This document shows positions 8,637 through 18,551 of a stretch of DNA of 64,000 bases, in pieces. This DNA is from an uncultured Ruminococcus sp. (GTDB taxonomy: Bacteria > Bacillota > Clostridia > Oscillospirales > Acutalibacteraceae): assembly GCA_902778175.1 (NCBI GenBank), contig CACYWT010000021.1:20127-84126 (forward strand), written 5' to 3'. Position numbers and translations under genes: made by a program. Numbering within the stretch: position 1 is the first letter of the stretch; each line of letters starts with the position of its first letter. The notes beneath the pieces are model-generated. The model ran no database searches. It was not told where the DNA came from and saw nothing but the letters and a program-made list of their open reading frames with translations.

Positions 8637-9782
8637 TTTCTGTTTTTTGTTATATTTTTTTTCTTCTTGTTTTTTTGTTGTATAAGTCCGGAATAGGACT
8701 GGAGCTTTGTTACAGTTTCGGACAGTCTTGAGCCAGCTTCTCTGATGCTGACGAATTCCTGTTCATAATCCGGCGAGTTCCTGATATTTTCCACACTGGA
8801 ACCGCTGATGATCTTGTCGAGAGGCTCGCGCAGTTCCGCCGATATCTCAGAAAAATAGCTTTTTGCAGAATCAAGCTCCTCCTGTGATCTTTTTCCGTTT
8901 TTTGAAGCCAATAGATACAGGGTGATGATAATGCCGAAAATAGACAGTGATACGATCAGCATGACAATTATTGCAATATAAGATGTCTTGTAAAGATTCC
9001 ATTGATTCTCGCTGACGATCAGATACCAGCCGAAACCTGAGGAAGTGGCAAAAATACTGTTGCCGCGCTGATTGACGGATACGGTATGTTCGCTGCTTTT
9101 GACAAGAGAAAAGACGCCGGAATAATCCGGAAGCTCTTTACTGAGCTTTTTGCCGACAAGACTTTCGTCGGAGCAGCCGGCGATAATGCCGTCATCTGTA
9201 ACGATAACAGCCTGCTGACTTTTATCCATATCCATCTGACGGATATGTCCCTGTATATTTTCCATTGTATAATCCATACAGGCGATTGATTTTCCGTCTG
9301 ACAGCATTACAGAAACAGAAAAGCATATGTTTCCTGTCATTGCATCAACATAAGGGTCGGTTACATAGGCTTCGCCCTTCATTTTGAGTGCGCCTACATA
9401 CCACGAGCGTTTTTCTATTATGTAATCATCTGCAGCCTCAAAATCCGGTATATAATACCAGCCGTCTGTAGCAAGATAAACATTAAAGCAAACTGAATCC
9501 GTCGCATCGATCATTTGTTTCTTTTTCTCACGGATAAAATCCTCGCATTTTTCCCGGTCGTTAATGAGCGGCTGGATCTCCAGCGCAAATTCAAGAGTTG
9601 ACAGCTTTGAATCGTCAATGGTTTTTTCAAGATCTCCGCCGATCACCTCCAGCCATTCCTCACCGTATTTTGTTGCGCTTGACGTTGTGGCATCAAATAC
9701 AACGGCGATCTCCGTAATATTAGCGGCTAAAAGCAGTAAAGCGACGACGGAAATTATCAGTATTGTTCTGAATTTTTTTCAT
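8633..9782 (-). pseudogene. dCACHE sensor with degenerate H-box, frameshifted at its start
   Basis: From a GTG at 9646 a 337-residue frame encodes a dCACHE-like extracytoplasmic domain (WYYIPDFEAADDYIIEKRSWY is typical), a helix near residue 225, and a short cytoplasmic part. That part resembles a histidine-kinase dimerisation helix with the His replaced (SAELREPL), and no ATPase domain follows. An N-terminal membrane anchor (LIISVVALLLLAA) lies upstream in the same frame but is cut off from the good ATG at 9782, which has AGGA seven bases away. A run of seven A bases right after that ATG puts the start out of frame. One A fewer would restore a complete protein. It may be a pseudogene, a sequencing error or a slippage site. 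Confidence 0.65.
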
Positions 9783-9820
9783 GTATTATCCTGCTCCCGT
9801 GTAAGACGTTTTTCAGTAGC

Positions 9821-10480
9821 TTATTTTTTTCCGAAGATCTCGTTTTCCTTTTTGATATATCCTTTCAGTACCGAGCCGATGGTGTAGAGAGAATCGTTGA
9901 ATACGACTGAGGAGGTCAGACGGATAATTCTGCCTTCATAGAGGAATTTGCAGACATATTCTCCGCCGCACATCTGAATACCCTGACGTCCTTCATATTG
10001 CGGCAGATCTGAGCTTATGATGATATCCATGATCTTGTCATAAACTTCCTTGTCAGTTCTGTAGCCGCGGTGAATTTCTTTAGTTGAACCGAAACCCGTA
10101 TAATAGGTATGGATCTGATATTCTCCTGTTTTTTCGTCGAGGTAGAGGACGGTTTCGTCGCAGCTGTCACCGCAGCCGGTAGCGAGAGTTTTTTTGCAGC
10201 AGTCTACCAGCAAAGTCAGTCCGCTGTCATCGGGAGGATCATCCGCGTTTTCCGGCTGGGAAAATGCTTCCGGCGACATGAACACACCCTGAGGACTGAA
10301 CGGAATGGGTCCGCTGACCGGCTGTTCAATGAATGTATTAATGAATGTATTATTGTTATTTACGGACTGAATATTGTTCTGAATATCCTGTTTTGTCATT
10401 CCGCAGTTCGGACAGAATAATGATTCTTCCGGGAACTGATATCCGCATATGCAGCTTATCATTCTTTTTGTATCGTCCAT
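9821..10480 (-). CDS. Zinc-ribbon protein of unknown function
   Basis: A 219-residue protein. Residues 10-28 carry a CxC...CPNCG zinc ribbon of the kind found at the N-terminus of many uncharacterised Firmicute proteins. Residues about 35-85 are Asn/Pro/Ser-rich linker. The C-terminal 130 residues form a soluble domain with several Cys (CCKKTLATGCGDSC) that I do not recognise. No membrane segment is seen. It is divergent from nothing nearby except the decayed sensor genes, and its own promoter region lies in the AT-rich stretch 10481-10560. Confidence 0.7.
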   Translation of the reverse strand: MDDTKRMISCICGYQFPEESLFCPNCGMTKQDIQNNIQSVNNNNTFINTFIEQPVSGPIPFSPQGVFMSPEAFSQPENADDPPDDSGLTLLVDCCKKTLATGCGDSCDETVLYLDEKTGEYQIHTYYTGFGSTKEIHRGYRTDKEVYDKIMDIIISSDLPQYEGRQGIQMCGGEYVCKFLYEGRIIRLTSSVVFNDSLYTIGSVLKGYIKKENEIFGKK

Positions 10481-10565
10481 TCTGATACCTCCTATATTAA
10501 TTTGATGTTATATTATTATAGCAGTATTATGACGGGAAGCGCAATAGAAAATAAAAATTATTAAA

Positions 10566-10705
10566 TATAACCGCAAAGTATGTCCCCCGAGTCTCGCCTG
10601 CCGGCTCGGTCGGTGCTTCTGCTTCGCAGAGGTGTCCACTGGACACCCGCACCCTCTAAGGCAAGCCTACGGCTTGCCTTTGCTTGTTGAAAGCAAAGCT
10701 TTTAA
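10566..10705 (+). repeat. Hairpin repeat copy E0 (intergenic, long left module)
   Basis: This copy begins at TATAACCGCAAAG and ends GCAAAGCTTTTAA, the same ends as the copies at 23.9, 24.3, 24.6, 24.9 and 54.4 kb. It contains the extra left module (GAGTCTCGCC...GGACACCCGC) shared only with the 54.4 kb copy. It lacks the central TTCAGTGGGAG hairpin and keeps the CAAGCCTACGGCTTG and TTTGCTT/AAGCAAA hairpins. It has no coding capacity of its own. Confidence 0.9.
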
Positions 10706-10825
10706 GAAAATAAAAGATATTAATTATATGCAGCGCCGGATATTGTCCTCTATAGGAATTTTTTCGCTGTCTTTGAGATGTATTTTCTTGAATTTTCAGA
10801 ATAAATCTATTACAATATAATTATA

Positions 10826-10841
10826 GGCAACACCGCACAAA
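10826..10841 (+). repeat. Possible end of a small inverted-repeat element
   Basis: The 16 bases GGCAACACCGCACAAA closely match the left arm of the complete short element at 62524-62582. No right arm is visible within the next few hundred bases, so this is a solo or decayed end next to the remnant membrane gene. Confidence 0.45.
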
Positions 10842-10871
10842 GACCGCCTTGCAGCTTAGCACCACATCTGC

Positions 10872-11195
10872 TTGCTCTTTTTCCGGTTTGCTGACAGTTG
10901 TGACTGTCATACAGTTCAGTGTTGCGCCTATGCTGGCGGTACTGTTTTCCGGCGCCCTCGGTCTGCACAGTCAGGCAAGGAAGGCAGCCTGTTCTTTATT
11001 CTGAGTCTGATAACAGAGATATGCTGCGCTCCGTTCGGATTGGTATTCACCTTTGATCAGAACGGATATTCACGCGGAGAGTTTTTTATTATATATGAGA
11101 TGATGTATATAATCAGCCTGCTCTATCTTGCGGTCAGTCTGATAATAGTCGGATACAGATTCCAACACAGGGATATCATCACTATTCGATCCTAA
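10872..11195 (+). pseudogene. Remnant of a multi-helix sensor (GGDEF-type N-terminus)
   Basis: The 107-codon frame has a nonsense-looking start, but from about residue 38 it gives two good membrane helices around FTFDQNGYSRGEFFIIYEMM. This resembles the extracytoplasmic loop (Asp-x-Asn...Arg-Gly) and flanking helices of the multi-helix domain preceding GGDEF domains in clostridial diguanylate cyclases. Both sides are missing: no start with a ribosome binding site, and no GGDEF after the stop. I read it as a fragment of a decayed gene. The stretch 11196-11521 holds nothing else I can identify. Confidence 0.45.
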
Positions 11196-11521
11196 ACTGG
11201 TGGAAGTTTTTCTGCGTCACAAGAAGGAATTTCTTGACTGATCCGTATGTAACCGTTTCTTAGCTAATATAAATATATGATATGAATCGTGTCGTCTGTA
11301 TGATGATGCGATTCCTTCTGTTTTATGCTTTGAAAGAAAAATATTTCCGCAATGACAGTATTATTTATCAAAAAAACTGCGTAAAAAATGGATTATATTT
11401 CAATTTATTTGAAAAAGCTATAGATTTTTCGGAATAAATATGTTATTATCTATGGTGGTAACGATTGTACTTTCAGAAAAAGAAAGTATTGTATATAAAT
11501 TTGGTAAAGGGTGTTTCAATA

Positions 11522-12112
11522 ATGAATGAAAAAAGAATGATATTCGTGACTTCTCCGCCTGCCTGCGGAAAGACAAAGCTTTCCAAGAAGCTTGCTACCG
11601 AGCTCAAGCATATAGTATATCTTGACAAGGATACGCTCATTCCGCTTTCAAAGCAGATATTCAAGGTTGCAGGTGAGGAATACAACAGAAGTTCCGAATT
11701 CTTCGAGAAAGAGATCCGCGATTACGAATATGATGTTATTATGGATCTTGCTTTCGAGGCTATCAAATATGAAGATCTTGTCATGGTAAATGCTCCGTTT
11801 ACTCAGGAAATACGCGACGACAAATATATTGCAGATCTGAGAAACAAGCTCAAGGATTACGGCGCAAAGCTTTCTGTTATATGGATCGTGACCGATCCCG
11901 AGGTATGCCATCAGAGAATGATCGACAGAGCTTCCGACCGTGATACATGGAAGCTTGAAAACTGGGAAGAATACCTCAGTACAGTTAATTTCAATATTCC
12001 CGAGAATCTCCGCACGCCGGACGATGAATATGCTTTGCTGCTTTATCATAATTCTACTGACGAAATGGCTGCAGTGGATTTTGCAAAGCTTCTTGAAATA
12101 TTTAATAATTGA
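11522..12112 (+). CDS. P-loop AAA/kinase-like protein (zeta-toxin/nucleoside-kinase type fold)
   Basis: A 196-residue soluble protein. A P-loop SPPACGKTKLSK lies at residues 9-20, followed by a Asp-rich strand (YLDKDTL) and a C-terminal lid region with Arg residues (RMIDRASDRDTWK). The arrangement is that of small P-loop kinases such as chloramphenicol phosphotransferase, gluconate kinase or zeta-toxin-like proteins. No antitoxin gene is adjacent. I chose the ATG at 11522 because an in-frame TTG-type extension from 11465 has no ribosome binding site. The phosphate acceptor is unknown. Confidence 0.75.
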   Translation: MNEKRMIFVTSPPACGKTKLSKKLATELKHIVYLDKDTLIPLSKQIFKVAGEEYNRSSEFFEKEIRDYEYDVIMDLAFEAIKYEDLVMVNAPFTQEIRDDKYIADLRNKLKDYGAKLSVIWIVTDPEVCHQRMIDRASDRDTWKLENWEEYLSTVNFNIPENLRTPDDEYALLLYHNSTDEMAAVDFAKLLEIFNN

Positions 12113-12226
12113 TTATATTCTTTTGTAAATGCGGAAAGAAAGATCGTTGTCAGACCCGGTTATGCTCCGTGTTTTCATAATGCGGCTCAGTGATGCCGCA
12201 GTCAGATCGTGGAAAGGAAAGAGATA

Positions 12227-13975
12227 ATGTTAAGAGAGAACTGTTACCGCACAAAATACTGCGGTGAATTAAGAGAAAGTGATATAGATACTTCCGTCAG
12301 AGTTGCTGGCTGGGTAGAAAATATCCGTGACCACGGCGGAGTAATGTTCCTTGATATCCGTGACCACTACGGAGTGGTACAGGTTGTTGTTCATGATGAA
12401 AAACTGCTTGAAAATATCAATAAGGAATGTACCGTTACGGTAAGCGGCAAAGTTACAAAGCGCGATGAGGATACGATCAATCCTAAGATCGAAACCGGTA
12501 CGGTGGAAATACATTCCGAGAACATTACCGTACTCGGAAAGGCGCCGAATGTCCTGCCTTTTGAAATACAGACTTCAACGGAAGTAAAGGAAGATGTCCG
12601 CCTTAAATACCGTTTTCTTGATCTGAGAAACCGTAAGGTCCACAATAATATAGTAATGCGCGCAAAGCTTATTTCTTTCCTGCGTGCAAAAATGACGGAG
12701 ATGGGTTTTCTTGAGATACAGACGCCTATCCTTTCATGCTCGTCCCCCGAGGGCGCAAGAGATTATCTTATCCCCAGCAGAAAGCATAAGGGTATGTTCT
12801 ATGCGCTTCCGCAGGCACCGCAGATATTCAAGCAGCTTCTGATGGTGTCCGGCTTTGATAAGTATTTCCAGATAGCGCCATGCTTCCGTGACGAGGACGC
12901 AAGAGCCGACCGCAGCCCGGGCGAATTTTATCAGCTCGATTTTGAGATGGCTTTCGCAGAGCAGGAAGATGTATTTGCTGCTGCTGAGGAAGTGCTTTAT
13001 GCGGCGTTTACCGAGTTTTCAGACAAGGAGGTATCCAAGCCTCCGTTCAGAAGGATACCCTATGCCGAGGCGATGCTTTCCTACGGCAGCGATAAGCCGG
13101 ATCTTCGCAATCCGCTGCTCATAAAGGATATCAGCCCGATGTTCGAGGAAACGGATTTTGCTCCGTTCCGTAAAAAGACAGTACGTTCCATCAATGTTCC
13201 GGGTGCTTCCGCCCAGTCCAAGAAATGGTTCAAGAATATGGAAGAATTTGCTCTGTCCATTGGTATGAAGGGCCTTGGCTATGTCAAGGTACGCGAGGAT
13301 ATGACCTTCGACGGTCCGATAGACAAGTTCCTTAAAGAGGGCGACAGAGAAAAGCTTATTGAGATCAACGGCTCAAAGGCAGGGGACGTTATATACTTTA
13401 TTGCCGACAGCGCCGATGCTGCTCCGAAGCTTGCCGGTCAGATACGCACAGAGGTCGCAAACCGTCTTGACCTTATCGACAAGAGCCGTTTCGAGCTTTG
13501 CTTTATAACCGATTTCCCGATGTACGAGAGAGATGAATCCACGGGCGAGATAATCTTCACCCACAATCCGTTCTCAATGCCTCAGGGCGGTATGCAGGCT
13601 TTGCTTGAAAAGGATCCGACAGAGATACTTGCATATCAGTACGATATCGTATGCAACGGTGTCGAGCTAAGCTCCGGCGCGGTAAGAAACCATGACCTTG
13701 ATATCATGATAAAGGCGTTTGAGATCGCAGGCTATGATGAAGAAACACTGAAGGAAAAATTCAAATCACTCTATACTGCATTCAGATACGGCGCACCGCC
13801 TCATGCAGGTATGGCGCCCGGTCTTGACAGAATGTTAATGCTGCTTGCAGAGGAAGAAAATATCCGCGAGGTAATAGCTTTCCCGATGAACAGCAATGCG
13901 CAGGATCTGCTTTTGGGTTCACCGACAGAGGTAACTGAACAGCAGCTCCGTGAGGTTCATATAAAAATAAGATAA
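12227..13975 (+). CDS. aspS: Aspartyl-tRNA synthetase
   Basis: A 582-residue class II aminoacyl-tRNA synthetase that charges tRNA-Asp. The N-terminal OB fold contains VAGWVENIRDHGGVMFLDIRD. The catalytic core has motif 2 FRDEDARADRSPGEFYQLD and motif 3 GMAPGLDRMLMLL. A GAD insertion domain lies between about residues 290 and 420, as in bacterial AspS. The start at 12227 follows GGAAAGAG; an in-frame ATG at 12209 lies upstream of that site. A gatCAB operon follows, so this may be a non-discriminating enzyme whose Asp-tRNA-Asn is amidated. The gene order supports this, but the sequence reading here does not prove it. Confidence 0.97.
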   Translation: MLRENCYRTKYCGELRESDIDTSVRVAGWVENIRDHGGVMFLDIRDHYGVVQVVVHDEKLLENINKECTVTVSGKVTKRDEDTINPKIETGTVEIHSENITVLGKAPNVLPFEIQTSTEVKEDVRLKYRFLDLRNRKVHNNIVMRAKLISFLRAKMTEMGFLEIQTPILSCSSPEGARDYLIPSRKHKGMFYALPQAPQIFKQLLMVSGFDKYFQIAPCFRDEDARADRSPGEFYQLDFEMAFAEQEDVFAAAEEVLYAAFTEFSDKEVSKPPFRRIPYAEAMLSYGSDKPDLRNPLLIKDISPMFEETDFAPFRKKTVRSINVPGASAQSKKWFKNMEEFALSIGMKGLGYVKVREDMTFDGPIDKFLKEGDREKLIEINGSKAGDVIYFIADSADAAPKLAGQIRTEVANRLDLIDKSRFELCFITDFPMYERDESTGEIIFTHNPFSMPQGGMQALLEKDPTEILAYQYDIVCNGVELSSGAVRNHDLDIMIKAFEIAGYDEETLKEKFKSLYTAFRYGAPPHAGMAPGLDRMLMLLAEEENIREVIAFPMNSNAQDLLLGSPTEVTEQQLREVHIKIR

Positions 13976-13984
13976 TGATCGGTT

Positions 13985-14043
13985 CGGAATACGGATACGG
14001 TATCCGGGATTTAGTTTCCGGGGCAGCTCCGTATTCCGTTTTT
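13985..14043 (+). terminator. Rho-independent terminator after aspS
   Basis: CGGAATACGG (13985-13994) pairs with CCGTATTCCG (14029-14038) and is followed by a T run. It lies directly downstream of aspS. Confidence 0.8.
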
Positions 14044-14091
14044 GTTTATTGCAGATAATTGTAAAAAATTCAATCGTCAGGGGGAAAAAAC

Positions 14092-14373
14092 GTGGTAACC
14101 AAGGAAGAAATCATGAAAATAGCTATCCTCTCGAAGCTTTCCGTTGAGGATGACGAGATAGATAAGCTGACAAAGGATATGAGTGAGATCATCTCCTTTG
14201 CCGATACGATCAATAACGCTGCCGACGAGGGAGTGGAATTTGATAATATCAACAATCTTTCAAATGCTTTCCGTGAGGACGAGGTTCGCCCCTCGCTTGA
14301 CAGGGAAAGAATACTTGCCAATGCCAAGGACAGCGATGACGGCTGCTTTATGGTAAAGAATATTATGAAATGA
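14092..14373 (+). CDS. gatC: Asp-tRNA(Asn)/Glu-tRNA(Gln) amidotransferase subunit C
   Basis: A 93-residue protein starting at GTG, with GGGGG nine bases upstream. It has the GatC hallmark at the C-terminus (REDEVRPSL followed by an Ala-Asp rich stretch and FMV). GatC wraps around GatA and stabilises it on GatB. The three gat genes follow each other with gaps of 23 and 17 bases, so they are one operon. Confidence 0.95.
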   Translation: MVTKEEIMKIAILSKLSVEDDEIDKLTKDMSEIISFADTINNAADEGVEFDNINNLSNAFREDEVRPSLDRERILANAKDSDDGCFMVKNIMK

Positions 14374-14396
14374 GAATAAAACGGGGTGAACTGTAA

Positions 14397-15857
14397 ATGA
14401 GTGAAAGTTTGATCGCAAAGCTGCATGACAGACTTGTGAAAAAAGAAATATCCTGCAAGGAGCTTACGCAGGAATATATTGCCGCTGCACAGAGGGATAA
14501 CGCAGAGCTTAACGCATATGTTACCCTTACTCCGGAAACGGCTCTTGAAACAGCGGAAAAGGTTGATGAAAAGATCGCCGCAGGAAAAGAGATATCCCTG
14601 CTTGAGGGTATCCCGATGACGCTGAAAGATAATATTTCGACAGACGGCATACGCACCACCTGCTGCTCAAAAATTCTTGAGGATTATACTCCCATATATG
14701 ACGCGACAGTATGGAAGATACTCAAATCCCAGAATTCCGTACTCCTCGGAAAAACTAATATGGATGAATTTGCAATGGGATCCTCCTGCGAAACTTCATA
14801 TTTCGGAGGAGCAAAGAATCCGCATGATACCGGCTATGTTGCAGGAGGAAGCTCCGGCGGTGTTGCAAGCGCAGTAGGCGGAAATATTGCGGTATACGGT
14901 CTTGGCTCCGATACTGGCGGATCTATCCGTCAGCCTGCGTCGTTCTGCGGTATAGTCGGAATGAAGCCCACATACGGCGCGGTTTCCCGTTTCGGTCTTA
15001 TCGCTTATGCGTCAAGTCTTGATCAGATTGGTCCGATCACTACGAATGTTGAAGATGCTGCTATTGTATATGACGCGATCTCTGAATATGACAGCATGGA
15101 TTCTACTTCTCAGGGAAGACAGGGCGCACCGACCCGTGATACTCTCGGAAATGATATCAGGGGCATGAAAATAGGCATTGCCCGTGAATATCTGGAGGGT
15201 ATCCGTGATGATGTCCGTGCCGCTATGGAGGAGGCGATCGAGGTATATAAATCCCTCGGCGCACAGATCGTATATTTTGATCTTCCTTCACTCAAATATG
15301 CTCTTCCGGTTTACTATATCATTGCCTGCGCTGAGGCGTCCTCAAACCTCGGACGCTATGACGGAATACGCTACGGCTATAAGGCTGACAATTACCGCGA
15401 TGTAAATGATATGATCAAAAAGACAAGAAGCACCGGTTTCGGTGAAGAGGTGAAGAGAAGGATACTTCTCGGAACATATGTGCTCAGCTCAGGTTATTAT
15501 GATGCTTACTATAAAAAGGCGCAGAACCTGCGCGGAACTATCGTTCAGTCCTTCAGAAATGCATTTGAGGTATGCGATGTTATACTTGCTCCGACAGTTC
15601 CCATGACTGCATTTGAAAACGGTCATGCCGTCAGTGATCCGGTAGAAACCTATCTTACTGATATATGCACTGTTCCTGTCAATATCTGCGGACTGCCGGG
15701 AATATCCGTTCCCTGCGGATCTGACAGCAAGGGTATGCCGATCGGTATGCAGCTTATCGGCAACAGTTTCTGCGAGGCAAAGATTCTCAATGCCGCATGG
15801 CAGTATGAAAATGCCGCAGGCAAATTCAAAGCAGCCGTTTTCGGCGTGAAGCTCTGA
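14397..15857 (+). CDS. gatA: Asp-tRNA(Asn)/Glu-tRNA(Gln) amidotransferase subunit A
   Basis: A 486-residue amidase-signature protein that releases ammonia from glutamine. The catalytic Lys is in LKDNISTDG, the cis-Ser in GSDTGGSIRQPA, and the nucleophilic Ser lies in that Gly/Ser-rich segment. The length is standard for GatA. Together with GatB and GatC it amidates mischarged tRNA. Confidence 0.97.
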   Translation: MSESLIAKLHDRLVKKEISCKELTQEYIAAAQRDNAELNAYVTLTPETALETAEKVDEKIAAGKEISLLEGIPMTLKDNISTDGIRTTCCSKILEDYTPIYDATVWKILKSQNSVLLGKTNMDEFAMGSSCETSYFGGAKNPHDTGYVAGGSSGGVASAVGGNIAVYGLGSDTGGSIRQPASFCGIVGMKPTYGAVSRFGLIAYASSLDQIGPITTNVEDAAIVYDAISEYDSMDSTSQGRQGAPTRDTLGNDIRGMKIGIAREYLEGIRDDVRAAMEEAIEVYKSLGAQIVYFDLPSLKYALPVYYIIACAEASSNLGRYDGIRYGYKADNYRDVNDMIKKTRSTGFGEEVKRRILLGTYVLSSGYYDAYYKKAQNLRGTIVQSFRNAFEVCDVILAPTVPMTAFENGHAVSDPVETYLTDICTVPVNICGLPGISVPCGSDSKGMPIGMQLIGNSFCEAKILNAAWQYENAAGKFKAAVFGVKL

Positions 15858-15874
15858 GAAAGGGGAGAAATATA

Positions 15875-17296
15875 ATGAAATACGAACTTGTCGCAGGCTT
15901 TGAAACTCATGTAGAGCTTGCTACCAATACAAAGATATTCTGCTCCTGTACAACTCAGTTCGGCGGCGAACCGAATACACACTGCTGTCCGATCTGTATC
16001 GGACTTCCCGGAACACTGCCAAAGCTCAATAAAAGAGTAGTGGAATATGCTATCCGCGCCGGTCTTGCAACAAACTGCGAGATCGCTGAGATATCCAAAA
16101 TGGACAGAAAGAATTACTGTTATCCCGATCTGCCTAAGGCATACCAGATTTCACAGTACGACAAGCCGCTTTGCGAGCACGGATATATACAGCTTTCCAA
16201 CGGCAGAAAGATCCGCATACTTCGTATCCATATCGAAGAGGACGCAGGAAAGCTCGTGCATCGCAGGGGAGATACTCTTGTCGATTACAACCGCGGCGGC
16301 GTTCCGCTTATAGAGATAGTTACAGAGCCGGATTTCCGCAGCGTTGACGAAGCAAAGGAATATGTCGAAAAGCTGCAGAGCATAATGCGTTATATCGGAG
16401 TATCCGACTGCAAGATGCAGGAAGGCTCAATGCGCTGCGATGTTAATATATCCGTTCGTCCCGAGGGCAGCGAAAAGCTCGGTACACGAACCGAGATCAA
16501 GAATATGAACTCCATCACCTTTATCGCAAAGGCAATGGAATACGAATACGGCAGACAGGTTGATCTGCTTGAAAGCGGAGAAAAGGTAATTCAGGAAACG
16601 CTCAGATATGATGATGTTTCAAATACAACCTCAAGTATGAGAGGCAAGGAAGATGCGAACGATTACCGCTATTTCCGCGATCCCGATCTGGTTACAATTA
16701 ATGTACCGCGCAAAATGGTCGAGGAGATCAAGGAAAGCCTCCCCGAACTTCCCGAACAGAAGAAGGAGCGCTATACCGACGAACTCGGACTGCCTGAGGC
16801 TGATGCTCTGCTGCTGACAAAATACAGAAGGATAGCAGAGTATTTTGAAAAGGCTATCGAGGGTACAAAAACGCCCAAGACAGCGGCTAATTTCATTATC
16901 GGACAGATTTTCCGCACAGTCGAAACGGAAAGCGAAAAGGAGCAGTTTGATGTCAGCGTAAGCGCTGAAAATCTCAACGAGCTTATAAAGCTTCTTGACA
17001 GCGGAAAAATAAGAATGAACCTTGCAAAATCCACGCTTGACAAGATGCTTGAAACCGGCAAAAAGGCTGCTGAGCTTATCAGCGAGAGCGATATGGGCGG
17101 TCTTGACGAGGGTGCTCTTGACGAGCTTTGCAGACAGGCGGTTGAGAATAATCCGAAGGCTGTGAGTGATTACCTTGCAGGCAAGGAAAAGGCTGTCAAG
17201 GCAATGGTCGGCTTTGTCATGAAGAACAGCCGCGGCAAGGCGGACGCAGCTCTTGCAGAGCAGAAGATCATCGCTATGATCAAAAATCCCGGTTGA
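15875..17296 (+). CDS. gatB: Asp-tRNA(Asn)/Glu-tRNA(Gln) amidotransferase subunit B
   Basis: A 473-residue protein that activates the tRNA-bound carboxylate and receives ammonia from GatA. The N-terminus GFETHVELATNTKIFC with CCPICIGLPG carries the zinc-binding Cys residues. The Tyr/Asp-rich central cradle (DYNRGGVPLIEIVTEPDF) and the C-terminal YqeY-like tail are all present. The length is typical. Confidence 0.97.
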   Translation: MKYELVAGFETHVELATNTKIFCSCTTQFGGEPNTHCCPICIGLPGTLPKLNKRVVEYAIRAGLATNCEIAEISKMDRKNYCYPDLPKAYQISQYDKPLCEHGYIQLSNGRKIRILRIHIEEDAGKLVHRRGDTLVDYNRGGVPLIEIVTEPDFRSVDEAKEYVEKLQSIMRYIGVSDCKMQEGSMRCDVNISVRPEGSEKLGTRTEIKNMNSITFIAKAMEYEYGRQVDLLESGEKVIQETLRYDDVSNTTSSMRGKEDANDYRYFRDPDLVTINVPRKMVEEIKESLPELPEQKKERYTDELGLPEADALLLTKYRRIAEYFEKAIEGTKTPKTAANFIIGQIFRTVETESEKEQFDVSVSAENLNELIKLLDSGKIRMNLAKSTLDKMLETGKKAAELISESDMGGLDEGALDELCRQAVENNPKAVSDYLAGKEKAVKAMVGFVMKNSRGKADAALAEQKIIAMIKNPG

Positions 17297-17332
17297 CTTT
17301 TTTACCTGTAATTGTTTTTTGCTGAAAAACGT

Positions 17333-17373
17333 CCTCCGTATATGTTCGCAGCATATACGGGGGCTTGCCTTTT
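17333..17373 (+). terminator. Rho-independent terminator after gatB
   Basis: CCTCCGTATATG pairs with CATATACGGGGG around a 7-base loop, followed by a T-rich tail (TTGCCTTTT). Confidence 0.75.
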
Positions 17374-17446
17374 ATGCAGCGGACGGATCAACTGACAGCT
17401 TCATAAAAGGCTCAGGATCTTATTATCCGAAACGGAGTTGATGAAA

Positions 17447-18442
17447 ATGCGGAAGAAGATATTATCCGGCTTGCTGTGTGCGGCAATGGCGGCTTCCTTG
17501 TGCGCTTGTAACAAGAGTGATCAAAAAGGTGATTATGCCCTTAGCAGCTCAGAACCGGTGACTTCGGCGGCAGGGGAAAGCTCTTCTGAAAAAAGCAACG
17601 CAGCACCTGAAGGAAAAAATATATATGACCTTACGGCTTATGAGGGCGAAGATGTTTTCAATATCGAAAAACAGGAGCTCGGAAGCGCTTATGAGGGTAT
17701 GTGTGATACATATGAGATCTATTACAGATCTGACGGCTTTGATATCAAAGCATATATATGTATCCCTTCCGAAAAGATCAGCTCGCAGGAAAAGTGCAGG
17801 GCGATGATCTACTGCAGGGGAGGACACTATAATTACGGTGCGCTGGATTATGAGAAACTGTCGTATATGTGCGGTGTAACGGGACGCATAGTCGCCGCCT
17901 GTGAGATCAGGGGAGATAACGGCTCGTGCGGCTCCGATCAGTTCGGCGGTGATGAGATGCATGACGTATACAGGCTTATAGATCTGCTGGATAAACATTT
18001 TTCCTTTGTTGATATGGAAGATCTGTGCGTTATGGGCGTTTCAAGGGGCGGAATGACGGCTTATATGGCTGCCCGTGATGATAAAAGGATAAAGAAGATA
18101 ATAGTATGCTCCGGAATAAGTGATCTTTTGCAGGCATATAAGGAACGCGAGGATATGCAGCAGCTTCTTCGTGATTGTATCGGCGGCAGTCCCGAAGAAA
18201 AGCCGGAGGAATATAAAAAGAGATCGGCATTGTATTGGTCGGATGAGATAAAAATACCGGTGCTTATCGTCCACAGCAGGAAGGATCAGAAAACGGTATA
18301 TGAAACTCAGGCGGAGAAAATATACGAAAAGCTAAAGAACAGTACCGACTGTACCATTATCACGCACGATGATGATTATCACGGTATCCATACTGAGGAT
18401 ATCCCCGCGATAACCGAATGGATAAATAAAAGCGTCAGCTGA
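17447..18442 (+). CDS. Lipoprotein alpha/beta hydrolase (peptidase S9-like)
   Basis: A 331-residue exported lipoprotein: the signal peptide ends in the lipobox LCAC near residue 23, followed by a Ser/Glu-rich linker to about residue 65. The hydrolase domain has the nucleophile elbow GVSRGGM, an Asp in HSRKDQK, and a His in DDDYHGIH near the C-terminus, forming a plausible triad. The layout resembles prolyl oligopeptidase/dienelactone-hydrolase-like enzymes. The start at 17447 is preferred because CGGAG lies nine bases upstream; an ATG at 17441 is too close to it. The substrate is unknown. Confidence 0.82.
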   Translation: MRKKILSGLLCAAMAASLCACNKSDQKGDYALSSSEPVTSAAGESSSEKSNAAPEGKNIYDLTAYEGEDVFNIEKQELGSAYEGMCDTYEIYYRSDGFDIKAYICIPSEKISSQEKCRAMIYCRGGHYNYGALDYEKLSYMCGVTGRIVAACEIRGDNGSCGSDQFGGDEMHDVYRLIDLLDKHFSFVDMEDLCVMGVSRGGMTAYMAARDDKRIKKIIVCSGISDLLQAYKEREDMQQLLRDCIGGSPEEKPEEYKKRSALYWSDEIKIPVLIVHSRKDQKTVYETQAEKIYEKLKNSTDCTIITHDDDYHGIHTEDIPAITEWINKSVS

Positions 18443-18551
18443 AAAATGAGGGCGGAGCTTATGTCGTTCCCGTACAGCTCGATATGATCCTCTTCAGAAG
18501 AGGAAAGGACGTTTTTGCGTAAATATCCGCGCCGTGAGCGCAAAAAAATTC

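Noticed and set aside
11522..12112. A toxin-antitoxin pair, from the zeta-toxin-like P-loop protein.
   Set aside because: There is no small antitoxin gene on either side, and the fold is shared by many kinases.
12113..12226. A T-box or other tRNA-sensing leader before aspS.
   Set aside because: I could not find the conserved T-box sequence or a long leader; only about 115 bases separate the genes.
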